Counted from the first letter of the stretch, positions 31,622-41,105 are shown. The stretch: DNA of 64,000 bases from Dyadobacter psychrophilus (GCF_900167945.1 NZ_FUZA01000003.1:248001-312000); one strand, 5' to 3'. The notes: generated from the sequence alone by a model not told the origin. Program-made: numbers and translations.

Positions 31622-34188
31622 GAAATTGGAATGAGGGAAAAATTCTGCCACACGCGTCGATTCATAAATCCAGCTTGAAAAAAACATTACTATACTTCGT
31701 TTTGATTGTTCTGATTGGCTGCAGCAAATCTTTTTCGCAGACGACTTACACGATCAAAGGAAAAATCACAGACGCAACAACCGGGGATGCCATTCCTTTT
31801 GCCAATGTTGGAATAAAATCTTCATTATCAGGCGCCACAACCAATTTCGATGGTTTTTATCAAGTTACGTTCACGCCTCCCGCAGACTCTATTCTGGTCA
31901 CTTATGTAGGTTATGAGAGCAAAAGCAAGCCGATCAAACCGGATGTAGCTGAGCAAATCATTGATATACAGCTTTCTCCCGGCACATTGCAGCTAAGAGA
32001 GGTAAAAATATTTGCGGGCGAAAATCCGGCCTATGCAATCATGCGTAAGATCGTGGCTGGCAAGAATAATAACAACACCGAGGAGCTCGACGCCTACGAA
32101 TACGAAAGCTATAATAAGATCCAGATTGATATTGACAACCTTTCTGAAAAATTCAGGAACCGGAAGTCTGTCAAAAAAATGACCCATATCGTTGATAAAT
32201 ACGATGAAGTGAAGGGTGAAAATGGTGAAACGATCATTCCGATTTTTATATCTGAGTCAGTATCAGATGTTTATTACCGCCGCAATCCGAAGAAAAAAAA
32301 GGAAATCATTAATAAAACCAAAGTTTCCGGAGTGGGCTTAACAGACGGAAGCCTTGTTTCCCAGGTGATCGGATCTTCGTTTCAGCAATATAATTTTTAT
32401 AATAACTGGCTGAATATCCTGGATAAAGACTTTGTTTCCCCTATTGCCGACAGCTGGAAAGTTTACTACGAATATTATCTGTCCGACAGTGTAAAAAACG
32501 GAGAGAAATACGATTATCAAATTGATTTCGAGCCAAAACACGAACAGGATCTGGCATTTACGGGCTCCTTCTGGGTGGACGGCGACACCTATGCTTTGAC
32601 GCAAATGGACGTAAGTGTGGGCAAGCGTGCGAACTTGAATTTCATTGAAAAAATAAAGATTCAACAGTCCTATGAATTCTTTGAAGAACAAAATGAATGG
32701 GTAACTTCCAAAACGCGCGTGCTGATCGATGTGGACGAGCCCACGAAGCAGACGGCCGGAATGTTACTGAAATTTTATTCTGCCAATTCGAAATACAAGA
32801 TCAATAACCCGCGTGATCCTAAATTTTACGACACGGCCATCGAGCTCAAAGAGGATTATATGCAGCATGATTCAACCTACTGGCAAAAGAGTCGCCCGGA
32901 GGCATTGAGTTCTGCGGAATTGCTGTCATTCCAACTGGTTGATTCCCTGAAAGTGCTGCCCGTTGTAAAAACATACACAGAGATCCTCAACATTTTTGTG
33001 AACGGCTATAAGCGCATTGATAAATGGAACATTGACGTCGGTCCGTATTTGTTTTTGTATGCTAATAACAACATTGAAGGCCATCGCGTAAGGCTTGGCT
33101 TCAAAACAGATCCGGGATTTAGCCGGAAATGGATTTTTAACGGTTACGGAGCATATGGAACGAAGGATAAAGCATTCAAATATGGCGCCGGAATGGACTA
33201 CATTTTTGACAGAAAACCCTGGACCATTGGCGGCATTTCCTATTCCAAGGATTTGGAAAGGCTCGGGCTTTCTGCCGAAACAATAGGCCCAAACACATTA
33301 TTTGGCGCATTCTCCCGGTTTGGAACGTTTCGCAGGGCTTACTGGCAGGAAGATATTTCTGCGTATTTCAAAAGGGAATTGGTCAAAGGTTTGACGGGCA
33401 GCATCCAGATCCGCCACCGCGATTTCAGGCCGTTATTTGATTTCACTTACCGGACCAATCCCGGGGCGGGCATCGAATCACCGGTCAAAAGCACCTTTGA
33501 TATCACTGAAATAAATCTCGAAACGCGGCTGGCTAATAAAGAAACATTTCTCCAGAATGATAATGAACGCATCAGCATGGGCAATGGCAACTCGCCGGCT
33601 TTTACATTGCGTTACACGCTGGGAATCAGGAATTTTTTGGGCGGTGATTTTAATTATAACAAATTCTCTTTCAACATTAAGCAGAGCTTTCGCTTTGGTG
33701 TCATCGGCAGGACTTATTATAATGTTACATTCGGTCTGATCCCCTCCACACTGCCCTACCCCTTGCTTTATACGCCGCTTGGGAATGAGTCGCTTTTTTA
33801 TGTTGATAATGCATTTAACCTCATGCGTTACTTCGAATTCATGAGCGACCGATACGTTTCACTGCGCATGGAGCACAACTTTGAAGGCTTTTTATTGAAC
33901 AGGATTCCCGCGATCAAGAAACTCAAACTGCGGATGCTGGCAACCGGAAAATTGTTTTACGGAAGCGTGAGCGACGCGAATCTTGCATTATCCACGACCC
34001 AGGATGAGTCGGGCAATGAAGTTCAGGTGTTTAATAAATTGAAAGACCGGCCTTATGTTGAGCTTGGTTACGGGATTGATAACATTCTGAAATTTGGCCG
34101 CGTGGATTTTGTGCACAGGCTAACTTACCTCAGCAATCCAAATGTTACGCCCTTTGCAGTGAAAATTTCCTTCTGGTTCAGTTTATAA
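31618..34188 (+). CDS. DUF5686 outer-membrane protein with carboxypeptidase-regulatory-like domain
   Basis: An 856-aa predicted outer-membrane protein: a signal segment (TLLYFVLIVLIGCSKSFSQ), a carboxypeptidase-regulatory-like beta sandwich (about 45-130; YTIKGKITDATTGDAIPFAN), then the DUF5686 region with AYAIMRKIVAGKNNN, GSFWVDGDTYALTQMDVS and a TonB-receptor-like beta-barrel without a plug motif. It ends in FWFSL with a terminal aromatic pattern. The family is widespread in Bacteroidota and uncharacterised. The ATGA overlap with the SanA-like gene suggests a joint envelope role. Confidence 0.87.
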   Translation: MRNWNEGKILPHASIHKSSLKKTLLYFVLIVLIGCSKSFSQTTYTIKGKITDATTGDAIPFANVGIKSSLSGATTNFDGFYQVTFTPPADSILVTYVGYESKSKPIKPDVAEQIIDIQLSPGTLQLREVKIFAGENPAYAIMRKIVAGKNNNNTEELDAYEYESYNKIQIDIDNLSEKFRNRKSVKKMTHIVDKYDEVKGENGETIIPIFISESVSDVYYRRNPKKKKEIINKTKVSGVGLTDGSLVSQVIGSSFQQYNFYNNWLNILDKDFVSPIADSWKVYYEYYLSDSVKNGEKYDYQIDFEPKHEQDLAFTGSFWVDGDTYALTQMDVSVGKRANLNFIEKIKIQQSYEFFEEQNEWVTSKTRVLIDVDEPTKQTAGMLLKFYSANSKYKINNPRDPKFYDTAIELKEDYMQHDSTYWQKSRPEALSSAELLSFQLVDSLKVLPVVKTYTEILNIFVNGYKRIDKWNIDVGPYLFLYANNNIEGHRVRLGFKTDPGFSRKWIFNGYGAYGTKDKAFKYGAGMDYIFDRKPWTIGGISYSKDLERLGLSAETIGPNTLFGAFSRFGTFRRAYWQEDISAYFKRELVKGLTGSIQIRHRDFRPLFDFTYRTNPGAGIESPVKSTFDITEINLETRLANKETFLQNDNERISMGNGNSPAFTLRYTLGIRNFLGGDFNYNKFSFNIKQSFRFGVIGRTYYNVTFGLIPSTLPYPLLYTPLGNESLFYVDNAFNLMRYFEFMSDRYVSLRMEHNFEGFLLNRIPAIKKLKLRMLATGKLFYGSVSDANLALSTTQDESGNEVQVFNKLKDRPYVELGYGIDNILKFGRVDFVHRLTYLSNPNVTPFAVKISFWFSL

Positions 34189-34193
34189 GCCTT

Positions 34194-35174
34194 TTAGATG
34201 CGTTTCAGATCTTTCGACGCATAGGTTAGATGCACCAACTGCCCTACTTCCATATCCATCCGGTTTCTATAAAAGGACAATTTTTCCTTTTTTGAATTGA
34301 TGCAACGTATTTCCCAGTGGTTTCCATGGAACCGGATCGCCTCCACTTTGCCTTGCCACCTGCTTTTTTCAGGACGTTTTGTCGGCTTGATTTTTTCTGG
34401 GCGGATATAAAATTGTTTGATATTCGCCTCATCAGCAAGCCAGTTAATGTCGCCTGTTAACTCGGCCACATAACTATCGATTGGCTGGTTATAAACCTCC
34501 TGCGGCGTCCCTATCTGGATAATTTTTCCTTCCCGCAGCACCGCTATCCGGTCCGACCACGCCAATGCATCGGCGGCTTCGTGCGTTACAAAAACGCACG
34601 ACATTTTTTGCTGTCTGCGCATGGTTTCAATGGCGCTTGCCAAAACGCGGCGATTATGGTTGTCTAAATGCGCGAATGGCTCGTCGAGGAGCAAAACGTC
34701 CGGCTGCTCAGCCAATGCTTTTGCGATCGCAGTCCGCTGTTTTTCACCACCTGATAGCAGCTTGGCTTTCTGGTTTTTGACATATTCCAAACCCGTGACC
34801 GAAAGCAGCTCATTCACTTTTTCCTTTCTATAACCAGCATCATAAAAACGCAGCGAGTAAGCAATGTTCTCTTCAACCGTCTGGTTAGGAAAAAGCTCAA
34901 ATTCCTGGTGAATGAGTTTGATAGATTCGTGGCCGGGAATAAGCTCGCCACTTACAGGTTTTAATTCTTGTTCTTTAAAAACGACCTGACCTTGATCCGC
35001 ATCCTGGAAACGTCCCAGAATGCGAAGCAAGGTGCTTTTACCCGACCCGCTTTCACCCAATATACCAAGCCATTCTCCGGCATTGAGCTGCAAATCAATG
35101 TCTGACAGAACCGGTTTTGCACCAAAGCTTTTCGTTAGGGATTGCGCGCGCAGGGTAATTGTGTCTTTTTTCAT
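34194..35174 (-). CDS. ABC transporter ATP-binding protein with TOBE-like C-terminus
   Basis: A 326-aa ATPase: Walker A GESGSGKST (about 41-49), signature LLSGGEKQR, Walker B VLLLDEPFAHLD and switch His in CVFVTHEAADAL. About 90 C-terminal residues after the ATPase core (SRWQGKVEAIRFHGNHWEIR) resemble the TOBE domain of PotA/CysA-type importers. No permease or binding-protein gene is in the window, so the transported substrate is unknown. The ATG at 35174 overlaps the nitroreductase stop (TAATG), indicating coupling. Confidence 0.87.
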   Translation of the reverse strand: MKKDTITLRAQSLTKSFGAKPVLSDIDLQLNAGEWLGILGESGSGKSTLLRILGRFQDADQGQVVFKEQELKPVSGELIPGHESIKLIHQEFELFPNQTVEENIAYSLRFYDAGYRKEKVNELLSVTGLEYVKNQKAKLLSGGEKQRTAIAKALAEQPDVLLLDEPFAHLDNHNRRVLASAIETMRRQQKMSCVFVTHEAADALAWSDRIAVLREGKIIQIGTPQEVYNQPIDSYVAELTGDINWLADEANIKQFYIRPEKIKPTKRPEKSRWQGKVEAIRFHGNHWEIRCINSKKEKLSFYRNRMDMEVGQLVHLTYASKDLKRI

Positions 35175-35746
35175 TATGCCCAGGTAATCTTGCTTTCCAT
35201 CGGTGTGCGACGGGCCGGTGCTTCCGGTGCATCGTGGTAACCCATGAAATATAATCCCAGGCATTTCTGGTTTTCGGGGATGCCTGCAAATTTGGCCAAA
35301 AGGTCAAGGATGGCAGGACTGCTCCAATAAGAACCGATTCCGTAAGCAGTGGCAGTTAGCCACATGTTTTGCACAGCGCAAGCCACAGAAGCCGTTTCTT
35401 CCCATTCAGGAAGTTTATCAGGATGCAATTCCGCGCAGATCAGCACTACAACATTGGATTTGAGCACTTTCTCTCCTGCCGCGTCATATCTCGCTTGTGA
35501 AAACGATTCAGGAGGCGTTACTGTGCGATATCTTTCTGTGAAAAATCCGGCAAGCTTGTTCAGGCTTTCGCCTTTATAAACCACAAAACGCCACGGCTCT
35601 GTTAATTTATGGGTTGGGGCATAGTTGGCATTTTCAAGAATTGTCAACAGAACCTCCTCAGGAATGTCTTTTTCAATATAACTGGGCGGAAAAATACTGC
35701 GTCTGTTACGGATTACGTGATTTACTGCCTCAACTGTTTGTTCCAT
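35174..35746 (-). CDS. Nitroreductase-family FMN oxidoreductase
   Basis: A 190-aa NAD(P)H/FMN-dependent nitroreductase-fold protein. NRRSIFPPSYIEKDIPEEVL and ANYAPTHKLTEPWRFVV are the FMN-binding start, and GIGSYWSSPAI and LGLYFMGYHDA are typical later blocks. Length fits the family. The physiological substrate is not assignable. It is upstream of and overlaps by one base the ABC ATPase gene. The divergent 35917 gene shares the upstream region. Confidence 0.9.
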   Translation of the reverse strand: MEQTVEAVNHVIRNRRSIFPPSYIEKDIPEEVLLTILENANYAPTHKLTEPWRFVVYKGESLNKLAGFFTERYRTVTPPESFSQARYDAAGEKVLKSNVVVLICAELHPDKLPEWEETASVACAVQNMWLTATAYGIGSYWSSPAILDLLAKFAGIPENQKCLGLYFMGYHDAPEAPARRTPMESKITWA

Positions 35747-35916
35747 TACAATAAAATTTACTTCTGATTTGTCAAAAAAACAAAGCTAGCAATCTGTAAT
35801 TAAAATTTACCAACATCTAGCACAACTTTGCCGTTAAACAATTAATTTGGGCGGCTCCTTGGTGAAATGCGCTAAATTGGCCACAATAAATTTCACTTCA
35901 ACCAACCTGACACAAT

Positions 35917-36237
35917 ATGCTTGTTACTACTACGCCGAATATTGAGGGTAAAAAAATCACAAAATACATTGGTTTGGTGAACGGGGAGGCCATTATTGGT
36001 GCCAACTTTTTCAAAGATTTTCTGGCCGGGATCCGGGATGTGGTGGGCGGTCGCTCGGGCTCATATGAGCAAGGCCTGCGCGAGGCCAAAAGCATTGCGA
36101 TCCGCGAAATGATGGATCAGGCCCAAAGATTAGGAGCCAACGCCGTGATTGGTGTTGACATTGACCTGGAAACCATTGGCGGAAATAGTTCGATGCTGAT
36201 GGTCAGCGCGAACGGAACTGCAGTTTGCTACGAATAG
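35917..36237 (+). CDS. YbjQ/UPF0145 family protein
   Basis: A 106-aa protein with the complete family signature: [52 protein letters not shown]. Such proteins form pentamers and are sometimes called heavy-metal-binding, without firm evidence. It is convergent with metF with a 17-bp gap and no terminator in between. Confidence 0.9.
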   Translation: MLVTTTPNIEGKKITKYIGLVNGEAIIGANFFKDFLAGIRDVVGGRSGSYEQGLREAKSIAIREMMDQAQRLGANAVIGVDIDLETIGGNSSMLMVSANGTAVCYE

Positions 36238-36254
36238 TCAGAAATGCTGCTCTA

Positions 36255-37211
36255 TCAGAAAACTTCTCTGGCGATCTGCGCCACGTTATCCGATTTTCCC
36301 ATTGTATAAAAGTGAAGCACAGGCACACCATATGCCATTAATTCTTTGCATTGGTGTATCCCCCATTCGATTCCCACCTTACGCACATCTTTATCCGTTG
36401 CACATTTTTCAACTTCGCTAACGAGTTCTTTTGGAAATTCGAGGTGGAAAATATCCGCAAGCACGGTTAGTTGTTTTTTGGTAGCCAAAGGTTTCAGGCC
36501 TGGAATGATCGGCACGGTAATGCCCTCTGCACGGCATCTTTCCACAAACTGGAAGAATTTTTGGTTATCAAAAAACATTTGGGTTACTATATAATCAGCG
36601 CCCAGTTCCACTTTTTTGCGTAAATGCGCGTAGTCTGTGTCAAAGCTCGTTGCATCGAAATGCTTTTCAGGATAACCCGCTACGCCAATGCAAAAATCGG
36701 TTGGCCACATTTCCGTCTCAGCATTCAGAAGCTTTCCCTGGTTCATATCATGCACCTGTTTCACCAATTCCGAAGCATACGAATGCCCGCCTTGTTTTGC
36801 TTTGAAAACGCCCGCAGACTTTTCAGCATCGCCACGTAAAACCAGCACATTGTCTATTCCAAGATAATGCAGATCGATCAACACATCTTCGGTCTCATCC
36901 TTTGTGAAACCGCCGCATATAATGTGCGGGACCGCATCTACATGAAAACGCTCCATTAACCGGGCACAAATGCCCACGGTGCCTGGTCTTTTACGAACGG
37001 GAATGCGCTCGATCAGTCCGTCCTGTCCAACCCTATCAATTAGTTCTTCGCGGTGATAGGTAACGTCAACAAATGGCGGTTTAAATTCCATCAACGGTTC
37101 GATGGAGTTAAGCAACTCATTGATGTTCTGCCCTTTTAATGGTGGGATGATTTCGATGGAGAAAAGTGTTCTGCCTTCTGCCTGACGAATGAACTCGGTA
37201 ACTTTGGTCAT
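36255..37211 (-). CDS. metF: 5,10-methylenetetrahydrofolate reductase
   Basis: A 318-aa FAD enzyme that reduces methylene-THF to methyl-THF for methionine synthesis. The TIM-barrel start FSIEIIPPLKGQN carries the catalytic Glu; VDVTYHREE, DNVLVLRGD and DYIVTQMFFDNQKFFQF are conserved. The start is the ATG at 37211, which begins the family N-terminus. A strong terminator-like hairpin lies only 40 nt upstream (37251-37285, same strand), so metF either has a promoter squeezed into that gap (TTTATTTG is present) or is read through from upstream. Confidence 0.94.
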   Translation of the reverse strand: MTKVTEFIRQAEGRTLFSIEIIPPLKGQNINELLNSIEPLMEFKPPFVDVTYHREELIDRVGQDGLIERIPVRKRPGTVGICARLMERFHVDAVPHIICGGFTKDETEDVLIDLHYLGIDNVLVLRGDAEKSAGVFKAKQGGHSYASELVKQVHDMNQGKLLNAETEMWPTDFCIGVAGYPEKHFDATSFDTDYAHLRKKVELGADYIVTQMFFDNQKFFQFVERCRAEGITVPIIPGLKPLATKKQLTVLADIFHLEFPKELVSEVEKCATDKDVRKVGIEWGIHQCKELMAYGVPVLHFYTMGKSDNVAQIAREVF

Positions 37212-37250
37212 GAAAAGATTTGGTGTGTTCCGTTGCGGGCACAAATAAAC

Positions 37251-37430
37251 AAAAAAAATGGCCTACCGCATAACAGTAGGCCATTCCACGTAAACCCTCC
37301 TCTATCAGTGTTCGTCAAAAATGTTATTGGGTGTCTGACAGGGCGTCAGTCCCAGGCAACAATTTGCTTGACTGAATACTAATAACTAAAATTCTGTGCC
37401 AAATTATTAAACAAACCGAAAGACACAAAA
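37251..37430 (-). ncRNA. Candidate small RNA or attenuated leader upstream of metF
   Basis: On the minus strand a perfect 10-bp stem AATGGCCTAC/GTAGGCCATT (37285-37257, 9-nt loop) is followed by eight T, a strong intrinsic terminator. No gene ends just upstream on this strand (the nearest stop is at 37587). Upstream of the hairpin are GTTATT (37386-37381) with AATAAC (37328-37323), enclosing GCAA/TTGC and a CTGAC/GTCAG hairpin flanked by GGG/CCC. An alternative pairing CAGTC/GACTG competes with the latter. A promoter-like TATTTTTG lies near 37430. No known RNA family is recognised; it lacks SAM-I or SRP signatures. The 5' end is approximate. Confidence 0.5.
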
Positions 37431-37586
37431 ATATATCAAAGTTTTTTTATAAAAATGTAGATTATTTACTACAAAAAACGCGATTGATCCTGTTATTTAT
37501 ACCTATCTGAACATTCATTAAACCCAACACTGTCTAATTATTCGCCAAATCCGGGAATTCATTCCCCAATGTTTTACCACTAACCC

Positions 37587-38048
37587 TTATGGAGCGATTT
37601 GACGCGTCATTTCAATGTGTTGGATGTCATCTTCGAGGTAAATATCGCTCGATTGTAAGAAACCGAACGAACCGTAAAATTTCTTCAAATACAACTGTGC
37701 GCCAATCCGAATTATGGATTTACCATACAATTCCTCGACTTTTTTAATAGACTCATTTAGCAGCTCAATCCCGTAGCCCATCCCTCTGCCCTGCCCCGAA
37801 ACAGCGATCCGGCCAATAGATGCAAACTCATAGGAAACGCCGGGAGGCACAATGCGAGAAAAGGCCATTAGTTTTCCGTCCCGGTAGCCAGACAAATGAT
37901 GTGATTTCTGATCTTTGCCGTCCAGGTCAAGAAAGCAGCATTTTTGCTCTACCACAAAAACATCGTTTCGCAACTGCAGGATGTCGTAAAGTTCGTGCGT
38001 GGTCAATTCGCCAAATGTCTTGAAGCGCCAATCTAATTTCAGATCCAT
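37587..38048 (-). CDS. GNAT acetyltransferase, ElaA-like
   Basis: A 153-aa acetyltransferase. LRNDVFVVEQKCCFLDLDGK and the acetyl-CoA-binding motif SGQGRGMGYGIELL (Q/RxxGxG/A) match ElaA-type GNAT proteins. The substrate is unknown. About 300 bp lie between its stop and the metF terminator hairpin, holding the candidate RNA and AT-rich sequence with no other gene seen. Confidence 0.88.
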   Translation of the reverse strand: MDLKLDWRFKTFGELTTHELYDILQLRNDVFVVEQKCCFLDLDGKDQKSHHLSGYRDGKLMAFSRIVPPGVSYEFASIGRIAVSGQGRGMGYGIELLNESIKKVEELYGKSIIRIGAQLYLKKFYGSFGFLQSSDIYLEDDIQHIEMTRQIAP

Positions 38049-38102
38049 CTGTAACAGTTGTCTTGAAAGAATATATTTTTACCTGATTTAAATCGTCTTT
38101 TA

Positions 38103-38110
38103 TAAATTTG
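38103..38110 (+). promoter_or_regulatory. Promoter -7 element for yebC
   Basis: TAAATTTG, an exact consensus match followed by CAGCG, 37 nt upstream of the ATG. Confidence 0.45.
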
Positions 38111-38147
38111 CAGCGAATTAACAACATAACATTTTACAAAGCTAAGC

Positions 38148-38864
38148 ATGGGAAGAGCTTATGAATATAGAAAAGCGCGGATGTTCAAGCGTTGGGACAA
38201 AATGGCCAAGACCTTCACGAGGATTGGAAAAGATATTGTCCTTGCCGTAAAAAGCGGAACCGCTGATCCTAATACAAACGCAAGGCTTAGGGTTCTTTTA
38301 CAAAACGCCAGGGCCGCAAACATGCCCAAAGACACCGTAGAAAGGGCGATCAAGCGCGCCACATCCAAAGACCAGGAGGATTACAAGGAAATGGTTTACG
38401 AAGGTTACGGGCCCCACGGCGTGGCGATCCTGGTGGAAAGCACGACCGACAATCCTACACGGACCGTTGCCAATGTACGAAGCTACTTCAATAAGCTCGG
38501 CGGCAGTCTTGGTACAATGGGCATGCTCGACTTTATTTTTGACCGGAAATGTATTTTTAAGATTAAAAATACGGGTTCAAAGGATTTGGAAGAATTCGAA
38601 TTTGAATTGATCGATGTAGGCGGCGAAGAGGTTTTTCTGGATGAAGAAACCAACCTGATCAACATTTACGGTGAATTCACCGCATTTGGCGCTTTACAGC
38701 ATTATCTGGAAGAAAACGGTTACGAGATCGTGGAGGCGGACTTTGAACGCATTCCAAATGACACCAAATCGCTCAGCGACGAAGAGGTTGCGGAAGTGGA
38801 AAAACTGATCGAAAAGATCGAGGACGATGACGACGTGCAGCGCGTTTACCACAACATGGGTTAA
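38148..38864 (+). CDS. YebC/PmpR-family protein
   Basis: A 238-aa YebC-family protein, in the Bacteroidota form beginning MGRAYEYRKARMFKRWDKMA instead of the MAGHSKWANIKHRK of most bacteria. ANMPKDTVERAIKRA and YEGYGPHGVAILVE are diagnostic. Members act as DNA-binding regulators or as translation factors relieving polyproline stalling; the sequence does not distinguish these. The C-terminus is acidic (EKIEDDDDVQRVYHNMG). The stop overlaps the convergent GreA-like gene by 4 bp. Confidence 0.93.
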   Translation: MGRAYEYRKARMFKRWDKMAKTFTRIGKDIVLAVKSGTADPNTNARLRVLLQNARAANMPKDTVERAIKRATSKDQEDYKEMVYEGYGPHGVAILVESTTDNPTRTVANVRSYFNKLGGSLGTMGMLDFIFDRKCIFKIKNTGSKDLEEFEFELIDVGGEEVFLDEETNLINIYGEFTAFGALQHYLEENGYEIVEADFERIPNDTKSLSDEEVAEVEKLIEKIEDDDDVQRVYHNMG

Positions 38865-39307
38865 TGCAGCGCGATAATTTCGTGTTGCCGTTTCATAAAT
38901 TCAAATTTGTCGCCGGGCCGTTTTCCTAGCAGCGACGCGCCAACAGGCGAGGAAGAAGAGACTGCTATAACGGTCTCTTCTTCTATTTTTACGGCTCCCA
39001 GGCTCACAGCGACAAAAAACCAGCCGGCCGTTGTTTCCAGCAATGACCCGACCGTAGCCCGGGCAGAAACTTCATTTTCATGTATTTTCTCTAAAACCAA
39101 TCGTTCTTGTCGAACCTGCTCATATTGTCTCGCATGCATATTCCGGTCGAGCTGCCCCATGGAGCGGGAGGTTTCATATTTATCACCCATTGAGCTTTTT
39201 CCCTGATCATTTGCTGACGACTGCGCCGCTTCCATCGCATTCCATGCCACCATCATACGCTCTTCCAAAAGTGATTTTATATAGGTTATCAATGCAGCCT
39301 TATTCAT
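38861..39307 (-). CDS. GreA/GreB-like C-terminal domain protein
   Basis: A 148-aa protein with a helical N-terminal part and an FKBP-like C-terminal domain ending VSSSSPVGASLLGKRPGDKF, the signature of GreA/GreB elongation factors. It lacks the long acidic-tipped coiled coil of true GreA, so transcript-cleavage activity is doubtful; binding to RNA polymerase secondary channel is possible (inference). In databases such Bacteroidota proteins often carry an erroneous 3-oxoacyl-ACP synthase name. Confidence 0.78.
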   Translation of the reverse strand: MNKAALITYIKSLLEERMMVAWNAMEAAQSSANDQGKSSMGDKYETSRSMGQLDRNMHARQYEQVRQERLVLEKIHENEVSARATVGSLLETTAGWFFVAVSLGAVKIEEETVIAVSSSSPVGASLLGKRPGDKFEFMKRQHEIIALH

Positions 39308-39438
39308 TTTATTGCAACTTTTTTAGTCGATATTTTAACCAGGCAAAACCCTGGCAGCGTCCCAAAGATAGTCAGCAGTGTCGAAGAAATAGGGATGGGA
39401 AATTTCCAAATGCGTTTTCGCGTTGCCAGCTTCCTTAT

Positions 39439-39446
39439 TATCTTTG
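39439..39446 (+). promoter_or_regulatory. Promoter -7 element for pyrB
   Basis: TATCTTTG, an exact consensus match, 23 nt before the ATG at 39470. Confidence 0.45.
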
Positions 39447-39469
39447 CCAAACTTTCTTGAATACCAACA

Positions 39470-40390
39470 ATGACAAAACTTTCGGTCCGGCACTTACTTG
39501 GAATTAAAAACCTGAACGAGAATGACATTCATACCATCTTAGACACGGCAACGCAGTTCAAGGACGTCATTAACCGGCCCATCAAGAAAGTCCCATCGCT
39601 CCGGGACATTACCATCGCAAACGTTTTTTTTGAAAATTCCACGAGAACAAGGCTTTCTTTTGAGCTAGCGGAAAAGCGTCTTTCTGCTGATGTGGTAAAT
39701 TTTTCTGCCTCGGGAAGCTCGGTAAAAAAGGGTGAAACGCTGCTGGATACGGTCAATAATATCCTGGCTATGAAAGTGGATATGATCGTGATGCGCCACA
39801 GCAGCCCGGGAGCGCCACATTATCTTTCAACGCGCATTCCCGCGAATGTTGTGAACGCCGGTGACGGCACGCACGAGCACCCAACGCAAGCATTACTGGA
39901 TGCTTTTTCAATGCGTGAGAAACTGGGAGATCTTACAGGCAAGAAAATCGCGATCATTGGAGACATTACCCACTCACGTGTTGCGCTTTCCAATATTTTT
40001 TGTCTGCAAAAATTAGGAGCGGAAGTGATGGTTTGCGGTCCGTCCACATTGATCCCCAAGCATCTGGATGAACTGGGCGTAAAAATCAGTCATAATGTAA
40101 AAGAAGCATTGCAATGGTGCGACGTCGCAAACGTGCTACGCATTCAACTGGAACGCCAGCAAATCAAATATTTTCCCTCATTGAGGGAATATTCACTGTA
40201 TTACGGCATTAACAAGGCAATGCTGGATGATCTGAACAAAGAAATCGTCCTTATGCACCCTGGCCCGATCAACCGTGGAGTTGAACTTTCATCAGACGCA
40301 GCCGATTCAAGCCATTCTATTATACTAAATCAGGTTGAAAATGGGGTTGCCGTGCGGATGGCGGTGCTTTATCTGCTTGCACAGCAGTAA
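39470..40390 (+). CDS. pyrB: Aspartate carbamoyltransferase catalytic subunit
   Basis: A 306-aa enzyme of de novo pyrimidine synthesis condensing carbamoyl phosphate with aspartate. The carbamoyl-phosphate motif is FENSTRTRLSFELAEKRL; HPTQALLDAFSMRE and the C-terminal MHPGPINRGVELSSDAAD are diagnostic of PyrB rather than ArgF. No regulatory subunit gene (pyrI) is adjacent, as is usual for the class lacking it. It is convergent with the alkylation-repair gene with a 1-bp gap. Confidence 0.95.
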   Translation: MTKLSVRHLLGIKNLNENDIHTILDTATQFKDVINRPIKKVPSLRDITIANVFFENSTRTRLSFELAEKRLSADVVNFSASGSSVKKGETLLDTVNNILAMKVDMIVMRHSSPGAPHYLSTRIPANVVNAGDGTHEHPTQALLDAFSMREKLGDLTGKKIAIIGDITHSRVALSNIFCLQKLGAEVMVCGPSTLIPKHLDELGVKISHNVKEALQWCDVANVLRIQLERQQIKYFPSLREYSLYYGINKAMLDDLNKEIVLMHPGPINRGVELSSDAADSSHSIILNQVENGVAVRMAVLYLLAQQ

Positions 40391-40391
40391 T

Positions 40392-41105
40392 TCAGCATCT
40401 TACCTCTTTTCTTTTTGCTCCTAACCGGCCTGCGTCCCAAACTTTTTGAATATAATCAGGCGCATAAGGCACTTTGCAAGCCGTATTACCCATATTGACC
40501 TTCACTTTCCCAATCCTGCCCCCGATGGCCATCGCCTTCTCTGCCGACGGTTTATAATAAGATCCAACTGCAATCAAAAAGCCATTCATTACATAGCGGA
40601 CCTGGTTGGGCGCGTCATGAATTTCCTTTTCTACACGGTCTAGCAGCCCGTCAATTTCCTCTTTATCAATATTTTCATCAGGCGTAAGGGCCATCAGGCA
40701 ACTGAATGTAGACCAACCCGCATCAGCCGTCAATTCCTTATCTGATTCAATCCATTTCCGGGCCATTTCGAACCCATATGGACTCTCGGCAGCATTCCAG
40801 GCAACAGTGTATTCACTGATCATGTGCCAGGGCGCGCGTTCAATCCATTCATCCAGCACCTCGGGCGTTAGCAAGGACGGGTTTGACATTAATCCGGCCA
40901 GATACATGGCATCCGAATTGCCCGTATTATAAAGTTCAAGTGCGAGCTGGTGGTTGTTTTTATGTTTTTTCAAAATCGGCTTCATATCACCGATCTTCAC
41001 ACCGTACATAGGCTCAACGCCTCCATGATTCCGGAATGTTTTCAGAGTTTGTTCGCTGCCCAGCGCCGCCAGCTGGTTCATAACTTCCTTGACCTGGTTC
41101 ATCAT
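40392..41105 (-). CDS. AlkD-like DNA alkylation repair protein
   Basis: A 237-aa all-helical HEAT-like-repeat protein of the AlkC/AlkD superfamily. NHGGVEPMYGVKIGDMKPIL and the WHMISEYTVAWNAAES and GWSTFSCLMALTPDEN blocks fit. AlkD removes positively charged alkylated bases. The start is the first ATG of the tandem pair at 41105/41102; an open frame extends upstream to 41171 without conserved sequence. Whether catalytic residues are all present was not verified. Confidence 0.82.
   Translation of the reverse strand: MMNQVKEVMNQLAALGSEQTLKTFRNHGGVEPMYGVKIGDMKPILKKHKNNHQLALELYNTGNSDAMYLAGLMSNPSLLTPEVLDEWIERAPWHMISEYTVAWNAAESPYGFEMARKWIESDKELTADAGWSTFSCLMALTPDENIDKEEIDGLLDRVEKEIHDAPNQVRYVMNGFLIAVGSYYKPSAEKAMAIGGRIGKVKVNMGNTACKVPYAPDYIQKVWDAGRLGAKRKEVRC

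Noticed and set aside
37251..37430. SAM-I riboswitch in front of metF
   Set aside because: The conserved S-box core (GGCAACC, GGTGCTAATTCC) found before metX is absent here.
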